Positions 8,023 to 16,967 are shown, numbered from the stretch's first letter. The stretch: DNA of 64,000 nucleotides from an uncultured Eubacteriales bacterium (GCA_900548145.1 URJB01000001.1:262628-326627), one strand, 5' to 3'. Made by a program: numbers and translations. Notes: generated by a model from the sequence alone, not told the origin.

Positions 8023-8934
8023 ATGAAATGGTATGAAACGATTGCTTTTCTCACCCACTGCCTGCCCAAGGCGGCAGCCCGTCCGCTGAATGCCCTGCCA
8101 GAGGGCAGTCTGCGAGAGATCCGCGTTCGTGCTGGGCAATCCATCCGCCTTTCCACCCGTCAGGGGGAAACCATCTGTCCCTGCGAGCCCACGCCCCAGC
8201 AGGTAGCCCAAATGGCCGAAGCGCTGTGCGAACACGCACTGTACGCCCGGGCCGAGGAACAGCGCAGCGGCTTTGTCACCCTCCGGGGCGGGCACCGCAT
8301 GGGGCTGTGCGGCCGGGTGATCTGTCAGGGACAAAGCATCCGCGCCTTGCGGGACATCAGCTCCTTCTGCATCCGCATCGCGGGTCAATGGCGGGGCGCG
8401 GCAGACGGGCTGATCGGCCAGTTAACGGACGAAAACGGGAGCTGCCGTTCCGCTCTGATCGTTGGTCTGCCTGGCATGGGCAAAACGACCCTGCTTCGGG
8501 ACAGTCTACGCCGCTTAAGTGAAGCGGGACGGCGGGTGTGCGTAGTAGACGAACGCAGCGAGATCGCCGCCATGTGCGACGGGCTTCCTCAACTGGAAGT
8601 AGGGCCATGTACAGACGTGCTGGACGGCTGCGGAAAAGAAGCGGGGCTTCGCTGGTTACTCCGTTCCTTATCGCCGGAGGTGCTGGTCACGGACGAGCTG
8701 AGCGACACCTTGGATGCTCAGGCGGCGCTGGAAGCCATCCGCAGCGGGGTCAGCATGCTGGCTACCGTCCACGGCCGTGATCTGGACAGTGTTTGCGGCC
8801 GAAACACGCTGTATCCGCTCATCCGCGATCGGGCCTTCGAACGCTACGCCGTGTTGGACGTTCACGAAGTCGGAAAGCTGGCCGGAATCTATGACCGTGA
8901 TTTTCAGCCCGTGGTTTCCGAGGAGGATGCATAA
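8023..8934 (+). CDS. spoIIIAA: Stage III sporulation ATPase SpoIIIAA
   Basis: 303 residues from ATG 8023, preceded by CGGAGG; a GTG at 8002 is possible but lacks an SD. The protein is a VirB11/GspE-type secretion ATPase: GLPGMGKTTLLRD (about residues 147-159) is Walker A, VCVVDERSEIAAM Walker B, and VLVTDELSD plus MLATVHGRDL follow as in the family. It powers the SpoIIIA-SpoIIQ feeding channel between mother cell and forespore. It is the first gene of a complete operon; spoIIIAB starts at the last base of its stop codon (TAATG). Confidence 0.95.
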   Translation: MKWYETIAFLTHCLPKAAARPLNALPEGSLREIRVRAGQSIRLSTRQGETICPCEPTPQQVAQMAEALCEHALYARAEEQRSGFVTLRGGHRMGLCGRVICQGQSIRALRDISSFCIRIAGQWRGAADGLIGQLTDENGSCRSALIVGLPGMGKTTLLRDSLRRLSEAGRRVCVVDERSEIAAMCDGLPQLEVGPCTDVLDGCGKEAGLRWLLRSLSPEVLVTDELSDTLDAQAALEAIRSGVSMLATVHGRDLDSVCGRNTLYPLIRDRAFERYAVLDVHEVGKLAGIYDRDFQPVVSEEDA

Positions 8935-9452
8935 TGTTGGGGGCAGCAGGAGCGCTTTTGTGCATGGCGCTGGGGACGGCGTTGGGGGCAGGACTGAAGG
9001 AACGTCGCTGCGCCAGGCTGCGGCTGTTAGAAAATGAAATGGAATTATTGGCTCGAATGCGGCTGCTGATTCTGGAGGAACGTCTGGGGCTGCCCGCGCT
9101 GCTTCGCGTCTGCGCGTCTGACGGCGACGAGGGCGTTTTTTCCCACCGATTGGAAAAAGCGGCGGAAATTCTGGAAAAGCACCCGCTGCTCGGTCTGCGG
9201 GACGCATACCAGCAGGCAACCTCTGCCCTTCCGCTCTCCGCAGAGAAGTCTGAAGAAAAGGCTGTGCTGGACGGTCTATTCGCTCAACTGGGCACCGGCA
9301 CCGCCTCCATGCGGGAACAGGCGGCATCCAGCGCCATCCGCCGTCTGCGTCCTCTTGCAGAAAAAGCCCGGGAGCAGGCGGAAAAGGGCGGCAAGCTGCT
9401 CATGCAGTTGGGGCTTCTGTTCGGCCTGATGCTGGGCATTGCGTTATGGTAA
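8934..9452 (+). CDS. spoIIIAB: Stage III sporulation protein SpoIIIAB
   Basis: 172 residues, standard length. An N-terminal membrane segment (AAGALLCMALGTALGAGL) and a C-terminal one (LMQLGLLFGLMLGIALW) flank a helical region with the family pattern RLRLLENEMELLARMRLLILEERLGLPALL. It resembles GspF-type platform proteins and belongs to the inner-membrane base of the SpoIIIA complex. Start ATG overlaps the spoIIIAA stop by one base. Confidence 0.93.
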   Translation: MLGAAGALLCMALGTALGAGLKERRCARLRLLENEMELLARMRLLILEERLGLPALLRVCASDGDEGVFSHRLEKAAEILEKHPLLGLRDAYQQATSALPLSAEKSEEKAVLDGLFAQLGTGTASMREQAASSAIRRLRPLAEKAREQAEKGGKLLMQLGLLFGLMLGIALW

Positions 9453-9472
9453 CGATTTAGGAGGGCAAGGCG

Positions 9473-9673
9473 ATGATTCAGGTAGATCTGCTCTTCAAGC
9501 TGGCGGGGCTGGGCGTAGCGGTGGCTGTCATCAGTCAGGTGCTGAACCGGGCGGGCCGGGAGGAACTGGGGACGCTGGTCACAGTGGTCGGGCTGGTCAT
9601 CGGTCTGTTTCTGGTGGTCAATCTGATCTCCGACCTGCTTTCCAGCCTGAAAAGCATTTTTGCGCTGTATTAG
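9473..9673 (+). CDS. spoIIIAC: Stage III sporulation protein SpoIIIAC
   Basis: 66 residues with two hydrophobic helices (LLFKLAGLGVAVAVISQVL and LGTLVTVVGLVIGLFLVVNLI) separated by the conserved NRAGREE turn. This is the small multi-pass SpoIIIAC, related to SpoIIID-type membrane ring proteins. It sits between spoIIIAB and spoIIIAD with an AGGAGGGCAAGGCG ribosome binding site. Confidence 0.93.
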   Translation: MIQVDLLFKLAGLGVAVAVISQVLNRAGREELGTLVTVVGLVIGLFLVVNLISDLLSSLKSIFALY

Positions 9674-9675
9674 CC

Positions 9676-10062
9676 ATGGAATTTCTGCAATGGATGGGAC
9701 TTGCCGTCTCGGCGGCGGTTTTGTGTCTGGTAGTACGGCAGCAGCAGCCGCAGATCGCATCCCTTTGCTCATTGGCGGCTGGCTGCATTCTGCTGACCGG
9801 GGCATTGGGCAGCATTTCTTCCCTTCGGCAGGAGCTTCAGCAGCTGACGGCGATGGCTGGTTTTCAGGAAGGAACGCTGTCCGTTTTCCTGAAGGTGCTG
9901 GGCATGAGCTACACCGCCGAACTGACCGCACAAACATGCTCCGATCTGGGAGAAAACAGTCTGGCACTGAAAGTGCAGCTATTGGGAAAGCTGAGCGTTT
10001 TTATCCTGACCGTGCCCCTGCTGTTAGAGCTTTTACAGTTGATTTTGGAGCTGGCTCCATGA
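9676..10062 (+). CDS. spoIIIAD: Stage III sporulation protein SpoIIIAD
   Basis: 128 residues from ATG 9676, two bases after the spoIIIAC stop. Three to four membrane helices; the conserved block MAGFQEGTLSVFLKVLGMSYTAELTAQTCSDLGENSLALKVQLLGKLSVF matches the SpoIIIAD/AC-like family. It overlaps spoIIIAE by four bases (ATGA). A longer upstream reading starting at 9439 is a shadow of the preceding genes. Confidence 0.93.
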   Translation: MEFLQWMGLAVSAAVLCLVVRQQQPQIASLCSLAAGCILLTGALGSISSLRQELQQLTAMAGFQEGTLSVFLKVLGMSYTAELTAQTCSDLGENSLALKVQLLGKLSVFILTVPLLLELLQLILELAP

Positions 10063-11198
10063 AACAACGCATGCTTCTTGTCCTAGGGCTGTTGGTTCTG
10101 TTCTTTCCGCTGACCGTCGTTGCCGAAGCATTGGAAAGCGGGCTCCAGGACGTTCTTGGACAGCTGGATCTGCAAGCGTTGGAACAGGCTTCCAACGGGC
10201 TGCCGATGCTGGAGGGCGAACCCGGTCAATGGCTGGAGCGTCTGGCCTCCGGCAAGGCACTTCTGAACCCGGAAGGCGTGCTGCAATGGCTTCTTGCGGA
10301 GGCGGCGGGCGTTTTCCGTCAAACCCTGTGGCGCATGACCCGCTTGTGGATCCCCGCGCTGCTTTCCGCCGTGGGCGAACAGTTTTTCCCGGAAAACAGC
10401 GGGGCCGGCAAGGCTGCCCGGTATACGGGGCTCTTGACCGTCATGGGCTTTCTCTGCGCCGACTTGAAGGATTATGTTCAGCTCTGCTCCCAGTCCGTTG
10501 GCGATATGTCCGGGTGGATGCAGGCCATTTTCCCTTTGCTGGTCACGCTGTTAGCCGCTGTGGGCGGGACGGCCAGCTCGGCCTTTTACCAGCCCGCCGT
10601 CATGGCCGCAGCCGGTTCCATGACCACACTGATCCAGCATGTGACGATGCCGTTTGCCGTTGGGGTCGCCGTTCTGACCATGGCAGGCGGGCTGAGCGAT
10701 AATGTGCGTTTGAGCCGTCTTTGCCGTCTGATACGGCAAATTGCCAACTGGACGCTGGGGTTTGGCTTCACTGTCTTTATCGGAGTAATGTCCGTGCAGG
10801 GGCTCAGCGCTGCGGCTGTAGACGGTGTCAGCATCCGCACGGCAAAATACGCCATGGATAATTTTATCCCCATCGTGGGCGGGATGTTTGCCGACACTGT
10901 AGATACGCTGGTTGGCTGCTCCCTGTTAGTGGAAAACGCGGTAGGCGTATTGGGGCTTCTGGTGCTGCTTTTGAAGCTGCTGACGCCCCTTCTGCGCACG
11001 GTGGCGGCGCTGTTTCTGTATCGGTCGGCTTCAGCGGTGCTGCAGCCCGTGGCAGATAGTCCCCTTTGCCGCTGCATCGGCGAATTTGGGGAGGTATTTT
11101 CGCTTCTGTTCATTATCGAACTGAGCGTAGGAGCCATGTTCATGCTGCTTTGTGCGGAAATGCTGACCGTAGGAACCATGACGGTCATGCTGAGGTGA
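10059..11198 (+). CDS. spoIIIAE: Stage III sporulation protein SpoIIIAE
   Basis: 379 residues from ATG 10059. A cleavable-looking signal (MLLVLGLLVLFFPLTVVAEA) is followed by the LDLQALEQ region and about seven transmembrane helices, with AVGGTASSAFYQPAVMAAAGSMTTLIQHVTMPFAVGVAVLTMAGGLS being the most characteristic stretch. SpoIIIAE is the polytopic component of the SpoIIIA channel in the mother-cell membrane. Translation is coupled to spoIIIAD. Confidence 0.95.
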   Translation: MKQRMLLVLGLLVLFFPLTVVAEALESGLQDVLGQLDLQALEQASNGLPMLEGEPGQWLERLASGKALLNPEGVLQWLLAEAAGVFRQTLWRMTRLWIPALLSAVGEQFFPENSGAGKAARYTGLLTVMGFLCADLKDYVQLCSQSVGDMSGWMQAIFPLLVTLLAAVGGTASSAFYQPAVMAAAGSMTTLIQHVTMPFAVGVAVLTMAGGLSDNVRLSRLCRLIRQIANWTLGFGFTVFIGVMSVQGLSAAAVDGVSIRTAKYAMDNFIPIVGGMFADTVDTLVGCSLLVENAVGVLGLLVLLLKLLTPLLRTVAALFLYRSASAVLQPVADSPLCRCIGEFGEVFSLLFIIELSVGAMFMLLCAEMLTVGTMTVMLR

Positions 11199-11207
11199 GA
11201 AGAAAGA

Positions 11208-11693
11208 ATGAACGCTTTCATTCGGCAAATGGCGGTGCTTTCGGTTCTGTGGGCTTTTTGCGAAATGCTGCTGCCGGAGGGCCGACAGCGGCGGGCGGTT
11301 CGGCTCACCGTCAGCCTGATGATGGCCGCGTCGCTGCTTTCCTCCTTGAGTGCGCTGCTGCCGACAGCAGCGGAACCTTCCCGGGAAACATTCGCCTTTT
11401 TTCAGCAAGGTGGAGGCAACGAGCCGGCAAGGCGGCTGGCGCTGCAATCCGCCGCCCGGGAAGCGGAGGCGTTTTTGGTTCGTCTGGCCGGGAAGGCGGG
11501 CTATGACGCACAGGGAAAAGTCTGGCTGGATATGGACGGCGCGCTTTTTCAGGCGGAGGTGATGCTTTCTCCCCGGGAAGGCCAGAGCCTTCTTCTGACT
11601 GCCGACCAGCTGCGGCAGAAAATAGCGCAGACGCTGCAGGTGGAGGAAAGCCGCATCACTGTGGTTCAGTCCGGCGAAGCGGAGGGAACATGA
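11208..11693 (+). CDS. spoIIIAF: Stage III sporulation protein SpoIIIAF
   Basis: 161 residues. Two N-terminal helices (MAVLSVLWAFCEMLLP and VRLTVSLMMAASLLSSLSALL) with the family motif PEGRQRRAVRLTVSLMM, then a soluble C-terminal ring-building-like domain ending LRQKIAQTLQVEESRITVVQSGE. It overlaps spoIIIAG by four bases. Confidence 0.92.
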   Translation: MNAFIRQMAVLSVLWAFCEMLLPEGRQRRAVRLTVSLMMAASLLSSLSALLPTAAEPSRETFAFFQQGGGNEPARRLALQSAAREAEAFLVRLAGKAGYDAQGKVWLDMDGALFQAEVMLSPREGQSLLLTADQLRQKIAQTLQVEESRITVVQSGEAEGT

Positions 11694-12043
11694 AGCGACT
11701 GAAAGAAAACCGCTGGTTTCTTCTGGCGGCTGTCCTGCTGTGCTGCCTGCTTTGCTTTCTTCTATTGAGCGGCCGCAGTGCAGGTGGCAGCGGAACCAGC
11801 GAAGAAAAACGGATCGCACAGGTGCTCAGTGCCATCAGCGGTGCGGGGAAAGTGGAAGTCGCCGTCTACTACAACAGTGGTGCGGACAGTTTTTCTTCCT
11901 CTGCGCCGCCTGTGGGAGCCGTTGTGGTGGCAGAGGGCGCAGACGATCTGGAAGTGCGGCTCAGCCTGATCCGGGCCGTCCGCACTTTACTGGGGCTGCC
12001 GGAAGCGGCAGTGGACGTTTTTTCAATGGAGGCTGGGCGATGA
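11690..12043 (+). CDS. spoIIIAG: Stage III sporulation protein SpoIIIAG
   Basis: 117 residues, shorter than the roughly 200-residue Bacillus protein but typical of compact clostridial forms. An N-terminal membrane helix (WFLLAAVLLCCLLCFLLLSG) precedes a ring-building motif: RIAQVLSAISGAGKVEVAVYYNSG then VVVAEGADDLEVRLSLIRAVRTLLGLPEAAVDVFSM. SpoIIIAG forms the large ring of the channel in the intermembrane space. It overlaps spoIIIAH by four bases. Confidence 0.92.
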   Translation: MKRLKENRWFLLAAVLLCCLLCFLLLSGRSAGGSGTSEEKRIAQVLSAISGAGKVEVAVYYNSGADSFSSSAPPVGAVVVAEGADDLEVRLSLIRAVRTLLGLPEAAVDVFSMEAGR

Positions 12044-12549
12044 AGACTTCTTCTGTTCTGGAACCCAAAAAGAATGCCGGGCACGCAGCCCGGCTCGGAT
12101 TGCTGGCGGCACTTCTCATCGCCGCCGGGGTCCTTTTCTGGCAAAAAGTGCAGCTTCCCATTTCTCAGGAGCCGCCTGAAGAAGTGATCGTTTCTCCTGC
12201 GCCCACCGTCTCCGGGCGGGATGTACGGGAACTTTCCTACGAAAAAGATGCGGCGGCGCTTCAGGCCTTAACGGAAAACGACCAACTGCAGCAGGCCGTT
12301 CGGGATCAGGCTGCGGAGCAGCTGGCCCGCATGGTTCAAAACCATCAGACCGAACTGGCCATCGAGGAAGCCTTGCAGAAAGCGGGCTATCTTCCGGCGT
12401 TGGTCATCATGCAGAACGACTCACTTACCATTAACGTAGGGGCGCGGGAACTGAGCGGCCCTGACAGCATGACCATCCTTTCGATCTGTGTGGCTCACAG
12501 CGACGTTCCTTCGGAAAACATCCGAATTATGAACGGGCCTTCCTCGTGA
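12040..12549 (+). CDS. spoIIIAH: Stage III sporulation protein SpoIIIAH
   Basis: 169 residues from ATG 12040. After a membrane helix (LGLLAALLIAAGVLFWQKV) comes a helical linker and the YscJ/FliF-like domain ending in LTINVGARELSGPDSMTILSICVAHSDVPSENIRIM. SpoIIIAH docks with forespore SpoIIQ across the septal space; no spoIIQ is in the window. The last 23 bases overlap the 3' end of the convergent glycosyltransferase gene. Confidence 0.92.
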   Translation: MKTSSVLEPKKNAGHAARLGLLAALLIAAGVLFWQKVQLPISQEPPEEVIVSPAPTVSGRDVRELSYEKDAAALQALTENDQLQQAVRDQAAEQLARMVQNHQTELAIEEALQKAGYLPALVIMQNDSLTINVGARELSGPDSMTILSICVAHSDVPSENIRIMNGPSS

Positions 12550-14089
12550 AGCGCGGCCTTGCAAAAAAGCAGCTCAAGCCCCACGCAGCTGCGGGGATCA
12601 TCAGGAAAAGGTAAATGAACAGGTATTGAGACTTCGCCTCGAAGATCATGTGATACAAAAATGCGCCTGTCATTGTGACCGCGCACAGGGATAGCCCCAG
12701 CCCCAAGGGGCGCGGCAGCGGTTCCTCTCCTTCTTTGGGGCGGCGGAGCAGTTTCCGGGCAAAGGCTCCCATGGTCAAAGAAAACAGAGCGTACAATGCC
12801 AGTGTGTAACCGTCCATCCATTTTTCCAGCACGGGACGCAGATGACCATTCAGCGCTACATCGCCAAAATAGGAGCGGTTTTCTTCGTCATAAGGGCAGG
12901 TTCGGCTGATCCAAACGGCCTCAAAGGTGGTTTCATTCCATTGAGAGACCATTTTTTCATAGAAAAACTGGAACGTATAGGCAGGGTCTTTCGCAAATTC
13001 TTCCAGCCGGGCACGAATATTCTTTTTTGCCCGTTCAGACGTCTTTTCCGGGTCATAGTTGGCGTTTTCATAGACCTGTTCCACATATTCATTGTACCAG
13101 CCGGGCGCGCGGTTGCTTTCCTGCAGGCCCATAGCCAGATAGGCCGTCATGGGCACGCCCTTGCTCAGGTCAGCCCCGGACGCTGCCGAATAAATGCTTT
13201 TCACCGTTTGGGTAGAAATCAAAGGGCCAGCTGCCAGAAGCAACAGCAGCGGCAGCAGCTTCCATTTTTTCTCCGAAAGGAACCAAAGTCCCGTCACGAT
13301 CAGCATGGCGATCACGGGGATCCAGCCATTGGGCTTCATCATGACGGACAAGCCGCACAAAAGCCCGGCGGGAATCAGCCGCCACGCACCGCCATCGCGG
13401 GCCAAGCGGCACAGGCAGCACATAGCCCACAGCGTACAGGCAATGCTGGCCATATTGCCGTACAGGAACGTCACATACAAAATCGGCTGCAGACACAGCA
13501 GCAAGAGCAGCGCTCCATAACGGACGGTTCGGGCTTTTTTCGTCATCAGCCACAGGAGCCGCAGCGTTCCGCCGTAGGCAAGCGTCAGGAAAGCCACGTT
13601 GACCAGCTGCAGCGCCAGATAGTTTTTGGGGCCGAAAATCGTCTGCAGCAGCTGAGAAAAAGCCATAAATCCCAGCTGATAGGGGTGCCGATTCATGTAG
13701 CCGTCTTTTCGCTTCAGCTCCGTATAGTTCCGACTCATGGCCTGACGGGCTGCGTCCACGATCTCGGCCGCGTCCGCCCGGGGTTCCGTCCGAACGGCCA
13801 ACACCCACAGTGTTCCCAGCAGAGCCGCCCAGACAAGCGAAAAAATCACCATAGCCCGCAGGGGGATTTTTCCTTCCACCTTGGAAAACAGCCACAAAAT
13901 GCCGCAGGCCACCAATAGACCAAGCAGACTGAAAAGCGGTTGATCCTGCACTTGAACGATCGTCTCAACCGTATAGTGTTTTTCTGCAATGGTGCTGGTA
14001 AAGATCGATCCATACACGCACAGATAGGCGAACAGCAGCGCCAGTACCGCGCAGACCAGTCCTACCAGCACCGATTCCGTCCGTTTCAT
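12527..14089 (-). CDS. Polytopic membrane glycosyltransferase (GT39/ArnT-like)
   Basis: 520 residues from ATG 14089, which overlaps the DUF1622 stop (ATGA). About a dozen hydrophobic segments are visible. A luminal loop between the first helices carries SRNYTELKRKDGYMNRHPYQLGFMAFSQLL, the P-x-QxG arrangement common in polyprenyl-phosphate-sugar-dependent transferases, and another large loop (about residues 320-410) carries AMGLQESNRAPGWYNEY. It probably moves a sugar from a lipid carrier onto a cell-surface acceptor; donor and acceptor are unknown. It converges on spoIIIAH with a 23-base overlap and no terminator between them. Confidence 0.72.
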   Translation of the reverse strand: MKRTESVLVGLVCAVLALLFAYLCVYGSIFTSTIAEKHYTVETIVQVQDQPLFSLLGLLVACGILWLFSKVEGKIPLRAMVIFSLVWAALLGTLWVLAVRTEPRADAAEIVDAARQAMSRNYTELKRKDGYMNRHPYQLGFMAFSQLLQTIFGPKNYLALQLVNVAFLTLAYGGTLRLLWLMTKKARTVRYGALLLLLCLQPILYVTFLYGNMASIACTLWAMCCLCRLARDGGAWRLIPAGLLCGLSVMMKPNGWIPVIAMLIVTGLWFLSEKKWKLLPLLLLLAAGPLISTQTVKSIYSAASGADLSKGVPMTAYLAMGLQESNRAPGWYNEYVEQVYENANYDPEKTSERAKKNIRARLEEFAKDPAYTFQFFYEKMVSQWNETTFEAVWISRTCPYDEENRSYFGDVALNGHLRPVLEKWMDGYTLALYALFSLTMGAFARKLLRRPKEGEEPLPRPLGLGLSLCAVTMTGAFLYHMIFEAKSQYLFIYLFLMIPAAAWGLSCFFARPRFTRKARS

Positions 14090-14451
14090 ATTTTTTCTCC
14101 CTCGGCGGGTACGGTTTCCGGGCGCAGACGCTCCCGCTGGCGTTTTTCTTCCGCGCCTATCTCCCAGTGCAGCAGCAGCGTCAGAAGGGCCCGCAGCAGA
14201 ATGATCGCTCCCAGCGTGCCAAGCTCGTTCCATCCGCTGACGATGACTGACCGCAGCACCTCGCTGCCGATCTTAAATTCCAAGCCCAGCATGATTCCCT
14301 GCGCCAGTTCGATGCGGGTGGAGTCCTTTTTGCGAATAAAGTCGATCAGCGCACGAATCATGCTGACCACGATCACCACAATTCCCGCCAGTTCGATCAG
14401 GTGAATGCAAATCATCACCAGATCATGAAATCCCGTTTCCAATGCAGCCAT
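14086..14451 (-). CDS. DUF1622 family membrane protein
   Basis: 121 residues with three hydrophobic stretches. The conserved core RIELAQGIMLGLEFKIGSEVLRSVI...LGTLGAIILLRALLTLLLHWEI matches the DUF1622 family, small integral membrane proteins of unknown function. It has AAGGGAGG upstream of the ATG at 14451 and is translationally coupled to the glycosyltransferase that follows. Its role next to that enzyme is not known. Confidence 0.82.
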   Translation of the reverse strand: MAALETGFHDLVMICIHLIELAGIVVIVVSMIRALIDFIRKKDSTRIELAQGIMLGLEFKIGSEVLRSVIVSGWNELGTLGAIILLRALLTLLLHWEIGAEEKRQRERLRPETVPAEGEKI

Positions 14452-14560
14452 TGGGCTGTACCTCCCTTAAAAATATGTTATAATACTGCTGAATCCGCCA
14501 GATGCTTTCGCAGGCATTCTCAAACGGAACTTATCCCGACCAAAGGGGAGGAAGCCCAGC

Positions 14561-15733
14561 TTGACCCTACAATTATACCTGCATTTTCCTTTTTGTAAAA
14601 GCAAATGTTTGTATTGCGATTTTTGTTCCGCCCCCGGCAGCCGGGCTGAGATGGAACGCTATACTGCCGCCCTTCGCCGGGAGATCGTGCAGGCGGGCCG
14701 AGAATATCCCAATGCAGAAATTTCAACCGTCTATCTTGGCGGTGGAACGCCGTCTATCCTGCCGCCTGATCTGATGGCCTCCGTGCTGGAGAGTCTGCAC
14801 ATTGCCTTTTCGTTCCAGCCAAACGTGGAATTTTCTTCAGAAGCCAATCCGGGAACCCTGACTCCTGAATGGCTGGAATGCGTTCGGCGCCATGGCGTGA
14901 ACCGTCTTTCCATGGGCGTGCAGGCCGTGCAGGATGAACTGCTGCGTTCCCTGGGACGCGTCCATACCTTCCTTCAGGCGGAAGAAGCGTTTCAGCTGGC
15001 ACGGGAAGCGGGGTTCTCCCGTCTCAGCGCCGACCTGATGTTCGCCCTTCCCGGGCAAAGTCTCTCCGACTTCCGGGAAAGCATTCACCGGGTGGCAGCT
15101 CTCGGGGCCGAGCATATCTCCGCTTACAGTCTGATTGTAGAAGAAGGCACGCCGCTGGCCTCCAGGGCCGCTTCGGGAGCCGTTCGAATCCCTGACGAGG
15201 ACGAAGCGGCCGATTTTTATCAGTTGGGGCTGCAGGAGCTTTCCTGTCTCGGCTACCAGCAGTATGAAATCAGCAATTTCGCCCGGCCCGGTGCAGAATG
15301 CCTCCATAACATCGGCTACTGGCAGGGTGCGTACTATCTGGGGCTGGGGGTCAGCGCCCATAGTCTGCTGCCCGCACGGGACGAAGAAAAAGAAACCGGG
15401 GCATTTTATATCCGCGCCTCCAATTTTTCCAATACGGCTGACTATTGCCGCGCCATGGAAGAAAAAGATACGGCTGCGGAGAGCCGCCAACCCATCTCCC
15501 GCAAAGAAGCCATGTTCGAGGCCATGATGCTGGGTTTGCGCATGAACTCGGGAATCAGCGGCACGGATTTTCAGCGCCGATTCGGCACGTCCATCCGAAG
15601 TGTCTACGAAGCGCCGCTGGAGCAAGCCGTCCAAAATGGACTGGGTCTGTGGACGGCGGACGGCGGCTATCGGCTGACGGCCAAAGGGTTGCTTTTGGAA
15701 AACGCCGTGGCGGTGGAGTTGATGGATGTTTGA
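14561..15733 (+). CDS. hemW: Radical SAM heme chaperone HemW
   Basis: 390 residues. The start is TTG at 14561 with AAAGGGGAGGA upstream. Cys12, Cys16 and Cys19 in FCKSKCLYCDF form the radical-SAM [4Fe-4S] site; YLGGGTPS, EANPGTLT and RLSMGVQAVQDELLRSLGRVH are HemN/HemW-family blocks. It lacks the extra N-terminal part and substrate residues of true coproporphyrinogen III dehydrogenase (HemN), so heme trafficking is the expected role. A TATAAT at 14479-14484 is the likely -10; no good -35 was seen. An oddity: heme use in an anaerobe may be limited, but hemW is widespread. Confidence 0.9.
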   Translation: MTLQLYLHFPFCKSKCLYCDFCSAPGSRAEMERYTAALRREIVQAGREYPNAEISTVYLGGGTPSILPPDLMASVLESLHIAFSFQPNVEFSSEANPGTLTPEWLECVRRHGVNRLSMGVQAVQDELLRSLGRVHTFLQAEEAFQLAREAGFSRLSADLMFALPGQSLSDFRESIHRVAALGAEHISAYSLIVEEGTPLASRAASGAVRIPDEDEAADFYQLGLQELSCLGYQQYEISNFARPGAECLHNIGYWQGAYYLGLGVSAHSLLPARDEEKETGAFYIRASNFSNTADYCRAMEEKDTAAESRQPISRKEAMFEAMMLGLRMNSGISGTDFQRRFGTSIRSVYEAPLEQAVQNGLGLWTADGGYRLTAKGLLLENAVAVELMDV

Positions 15734-15750
15734 GAAACCCGTCAAAGGGA

Positions 15751-15779
15751 TTGACGTTTTGCCGATTTTGTTGGATAAT
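15751..15779 (+). promoter_or_regulatory. Promoter of wbpB-wbpA-wbpE operon
   Basis: TTGACG (15751-15756), 17-base spacer, GATAAT (15774-15779), located in the gap between hemW and wbpB. Confidence 0.7.
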
Positions 15780-15847
15780 AAAACATTGGAAACGGAATGC
15801 ATCGGCATTCCTCTATCCTGAAGCAACGCACGAGAGGACGGCTGAAC

Positions 15848-16945
15848 GTGGAAAAGCTAACGTACGGGCTGATCGGCTGCGGGCGGATCGCGCCCAATCA
15901 TATCACCGCGGCCATGAACAACGCGGATGCGCTGGAGGTTGTCGCTCTGTGCGATCCTGTCCGGGAACACGCTGAGAAGATTCTTTCCTTTTTGCCTGAA
16001 GAAAAGCGGGCTTCCGTCCGGATGTATGAGGACTACCGCGAGATGCTCCGGGACGGCGCTCCCACGCTGGTCTCCATTGCGACGGAAAGCGGAAAACATG
16101 CGTCGATCGGTCTGGACTGTCTGGATGCGGGATGCAACGTCATCATCGAAAAGCCCATCGCCCTTTCCATGGACGACGCCCGGGCGCTGGTGTCAAAGGC
16201 CAAAGAAAAAAATGTGAAGCTCTGCGTCAACCATCAGAACCGTTTCAATAAGGCGGTGCAGAAGATTCGTTCCGCTGTGGAAGAAGGCCGTTTCGGCCGA
16301 ATGCTGCACGGCACGGCTCACATTCTGTGGAGCCGGGGCGAAGAATACTATGCCCAAGCGCCCTGGCGCGGCACCTGGGCGCAGGATGGCGGCTGTCTGA
16401 TGAATCAGTGCATCCACAACATCGACCTACTGCGTTGGATGATGGGTGACGAAATCAGCGAGGTCATGGCCTATACGGATCGGCTGACCCATGATTACAT
16501 TCAGGCGGAGGACATCGGGATGGCGCTGGTGCGTTTCCGCAACGGAAGCTACGGCATGATCGAGGGCACGACAAACGTCTATCCCCACAATCTGGAAGAA
16601 ACTCTTTATCTTTTCGGGGAAGACGGCACCGTCAAGGCTGGCGGCAAAAGCGTCAATGTGATCGAAAGCTGGGATTTCCGGGATGGAAAGGATGATCCCG
16701 CTTATATCAAGGAAAATTTCGGTGAAAATCCCCCCAACGTCTACGGGTTCGGGCACACGCCCCTATACAGGGATGTGATCGAAGCGATTCAGAACGACCG
16801 TCCGCCCTATGTGGACGGCGAAGCGGGAATGCGGGCGCTGGAGCTGGTGCTGGCGATCTATCAGAGCGCCGCTGAAGGCAAGCCCGTTTCTCTCCCCTTG
16901 GGGCACTGCGCGTCCACGGATTTCGCCGGACGTTTTGACCGTTAA
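15848..16945 (+). CDS. wbpB: WbpB/WlbA-like UDP-sugar 3-dehydrogenase (Gfo/Idh/MocA)
   Basis: 365 residues from GTG 15848, with GAGAGGA upstream; an ATG at 15797 lacks an SD. LTYGLIGCGRIAPNHI is the NAD loop and IIEKPIALSMDDA the catalytic EKP motif. The stretch HQNRFNKAVQKIRSAVEEGRFGRMLHGTAHILWSRGEEYYAQAPWRGTWAQDGG..NQCIHNIDLLRWMMG is characteristic of WbpB/WlbA rather than generic Gfo/Idh enzymes. Those oxidise C3 of UDP-GlcNAc uronate, feeding the partner aminotransferase. The next two genes are the expected 6-dehydrogenase and aminotransferase, which supports the call. Confidence 0.8.
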   Translation: MEKLTYGLIGCGRIAPNHITAAMNNADALEVVALCDPVREHAEKILSFLPEEKRASVRMYEDYREMLRDGAPTLVSIATESGKHASIGLDCLDAGCNVIIEKPIALSMDDARALVSKAKEKNVKLCVNHQNRFNKAVQKIRSAVEEGRFGRMLHGTAHILWSRGEEYYAQAPWRGTWAQDGGCLMNQCIHNIDLLRWMMGDEISEVMAYTDRLTHDYIQAEDIGMALVRFRNGSYGMIEGTTNVYPHNLEETLYLFGEDGTVKAGGKSVNVIESWDFRDGKDDPAYIKENFGENPPNVYGFGHTPLYRDVIEAIQNDRPPYVDGEAGMRALELVLAIYQSAAEGKPVSLPLGHCASTDFAGRFDR

Positions 16946-16967
16946 ACACACGAAGGAGGATAAAGAC

